Assembly: GCA_013339895.1 (NCBI GenBank)
Contig: JABACO010000026.1
Coordinates: 348,855 to 412,854 of the forward strand
Origin: Ephydatia muelleri
Lineage: Eukaryota; Porifera; Demospongiae; Spongillida; Spongillidae
Direction of reading: 5' to 3'
Length of the DNA stretch: 64,000 nt
Positions 61,854 through 64,000 of the stretch are shown here, one piece after another. Every line of letters begins with the position of its first letter. Within the stretch, counting starts at the first letter, position 1. Position numbers and translations under genes: made by a program. Below the pieces are notes generated by a model that worked only from the letters and a program-made list of their open reading frames with translations, searched no databases and had not been told where the DNA came from.

Positions 61854-63143
61854 TCATTCAACGGTTGACTGCTGTGACGACAGCAGAGTACTGAAGGAGA
61901 AGGGAACAAACTCATAACCCTCTCCCTCGTAGAACTTGTTCTGGAACTCAATCCTGGATGAGTGCGTTGTGATTGGGGAAAACAAACACACGTAATGCTC
62001 CATCCAAGTTATGGAATATAGACAAGTACAATAACACAAAAAAAGACATGTATATAGAATACGATACTTTGTTAGTAACTGACACTCAACTGAATTTTGC
62101 ACATCACATGTAAGCTCAGTATAATATTAAGTCCTATGGTACACCAATACAGGACATTCCCAACAAGATGCCGATGTGTGCATGTGTGTGTGCATGTGTA
62201 GGTGTGTGTGATACACTTGCCAATGGAGACGAAGGGCATGCAAGAAGGCAGACAGTCCCTCCATGATCAGAAGAATCGCCACAGTTAGTGCTAGATAATT
62301 TGGCAGATGCATTGTTTGGAAGAAAAGCACATATCATGCACACAACACAAGCAGAATAGACACTTGCCCTATTTTAATTTAGCACTCACCTGCCCAAAAT
62401 GCCCACAGGAAGAAGAGGATGATTACACCCAGACCAACATTGCTCACTCCAAAGTGGATGGCCATATCTAACACCATGGTCCACAGCACTAGAGCCAACT
62501 CTAAAAATGAAACTCATAATTAATGTGTGCTTCGAAATTCAGTGTTGTTTAGTAACACCATTTGCAACCAAAAGACCATATCAATCACAGCTCATATTCA
62601 TCCTAACACAACCTAGGTTACAAAGCCCAACAGTACTCACTCGATCTCCATGCCCTTGATCCTGATTCAATGTAATGTTGAATGCACCTACTGTTACATG
62701 TTCCCTTACCACAGAACATCCCCATCCTCTTCCCCCCCCCCCCCTCCTTACCTGGCAATAATTACCACATATACACTGTACTTGCATATCGTACATTTAC
62801 GTCACAAGATGAAGAAAAAAAATCTGTTGCAGTTCAATACCATTCTACACTGTAGCAATTTGACGTATAACTAAAACAAAGCTCACACTAGTAAGTGCCT
62901 TGCCCATATCGAGGGAACAGTACAAACCATGCAAGGGAACACAGTGGGACGTACGCTGATGGGCCAATCCCAGGGCCCACAGGCGCAGGTAGGAGGCGGT
63001 GTTGGAGATGGTCCCCAGGCAGTACTCGATGGTGTGGATGCTCTGGTACACAAACAACTCTCCAATGGGCACCTGGAAAAGGCAGAGAGGTACAACGAGA
63101 TGGTTGTAACCACACACACACACACACACACAACCACACACAA

Positions 63144-63213
<70 letters not shown>

Positions 63214-63290
63214 CTGCCACCTACATCATCCCCATGTTCCCCTCCACCACCAGTAGTGGGTGGAGCTAGCTTCCTTTTCTTTTGATGTAC
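61854..63290 (-). CDS. ATP6V0A: Second V-type H+-ATPase subunit a gene, 3' part only
   Basis: Five minus-strand exons are visible: 63290-63225, 63072-62955, 62500-62390, 62290-62221 and 61953-61854 (stop TGA). They correspond to exons 20-24 of the gene at 21557-32768, with the same phases; three of the five junction positions give exons of the same length (118, 70 and nearly the same last exon). The essential arginine/histidine motif [11 protein letters not shown] and the arginine in [14 protein letters not shown] are intact, as is [12 protein letters not shown]. The loop exon ([11 protein letters not shown], then GGGGEHGDD) is much shorter than in the first copy. The exon ending at 62221 uses a GC donor (TTG|GCAAGT). 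The 5' exons lie beyond the window end. This is a paralogue in inverted orientation, probably for a different membrane compartment (inferred from isoform biology of this subunit). Confidence 0.93.
63112..63210 (+). repeat. (CA)n microsatellite
   Basis: CA runs broken twice by CAACCACA, in the intron between the first two visible exons of the second V-ATPase gene. Confidence 0.95.
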
Positions 63291-63375
63291 CTACAAGATG
63301 AAAATGCAAAACTAGAATAATACATCATTCCAAAACAAACACACACACACAGAGTACAAATGCATTGCACATGGT

Positions 63376-63973
63376 GTACCACACAGGTATACCATACAGG
63401 TGTACCATACAGGTGTACCACACAGGTGTACCATACAGGTGTACCATACAGGTGTACCACACAGGTGTACCACACAGGTGTACCATACAGGTGTACCATA
63501 CAGGTGTACCATACAGATGTACCACACAGGTGTACCACACAGGTGTACCACACAGGTGTACCACACAGGTGTACCATACAGGTGTACCATACAGGTGTAC
63601 CACACAGGTGTACCATACAGGTGTACCATACAGGTGTACCATACAGGTGTACCATACAGGTGTACCATACAGGTGTACCATACAGGTGTACCATACAGGT
63701 GTACCATACAGATGTACCACCAGGTACCACAGGTGTACCACACAGGTGTACCACACAGGTGTACCACACAGGTGTACCATACAGGTGTACCATACAGGTG
63801 TACCACACAGGTGTACCATACAGGTGTACCATACAGGTGTACCATACAGGTGTACCATACAGGTGTACCATACAGGTGTACCATACAGGTGTACCATACA
63901 GGTGTACCATACAGGTGTACCATACAGGTGTACCATACAGGTGTACCACACAGATGTACCATACAGGTGTACG
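63376..63973 (+). repeat. 13-bp minisatellite CAGGTGTACCATA, about 46 copies
   Basis: The unit alternates between GTACCATA and GTACCACA forms. It lies in an intron of the second V-ATPase gene and is disturbed only around 63715-63730. Because 13 is not a multiple of three, every frame translates the same 13-residue cycle, so the open frames on both strands are artefacts. Confidence 0.97.
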
Positions 63974-64000
63974 CAAGCTGAAGTTTAAGTGCAAAATCAA

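Overview
This is nuclear DNA from an intron-rich early-branching animal, most likely a sponge (demosponge). The evidence is spliceosomal genes with short introns and clean GT-AG borders, a metazoan-style family-C GPCR, a Roco GTPase fused to CARD-like death folds, a TKL-type kinase relic, a cilium-style EF-hand/WD40 gene, and abundant CA/GT microsatellites, poly-G/C tracts, MITEs and transposon relics. The sponge assignment is inferred from gene content, not from a search. All exon models were built by hand from splice consensus and reading-phase agreement.

Layout. 1-7.5 kb is repeat- and transposon-rich: a broken transposon-associated gene (8-1269), a palindromic MITE (2149-2238), a Thr/Gln-rich tandem-repeat open frame (2995-3879), a Ty3/gypsy integrase relic on the minus strand (about 4970-6170) and a MITE copy (6957-7170). 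8.77-14.0 kb is a three-exon plus-strand gene for a Roc-COR GTPase with two C-terminal CARD-like domains. 15.2-16.1 kb is a dead TKL kinase. 16.7-19.76 kb is a five-exon minus-strand gene of unknown function (553 aa). 21.56-32.77 kb is a complete 24-exon plus-strand gene for the V-ATPase a subunit. 32.9-36.56 kb holds nothing recognisable. 36.56-39.37 kb is a CACTA-like DNA transposon with a 3-bp target-site duplication. 40.93-43.61 kb is an intronless metabotropic-glutamate-like GPCR. 44.4-46.1 kb is a broken duplicate of the 3' end of the next gene. 47.80-60.65 kb is a minus-strand gene of about 33 exons for a WDR49/EFCAB8-like EF-hand WD40 protein. 61.85-64.0 kb is the 3' end of a second V-ATPase a-subunit gene, minus strand, running off the window.

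The most unusual structure is a minisatellite of about 3.7 kb (54006-57683) filling intron 15 of the WD40 gene. Its 21-bp unit is a copy of that gene's own exon-15 end plus 5' splice site, so the intron carries roughly 175 tandem donor sites, all in the same reading phase. A second intronic array (23881-24175, V-ATPase) also sits just behind a donor and carries a donor-like word in each unit. Other points of interest are the Roco-CARD-CARD fusion, a GC-AG intron in one of two inverted V-ATPase paralogues, and a new-looking family of 210-260 bp MITEs with at least five copies in the window.
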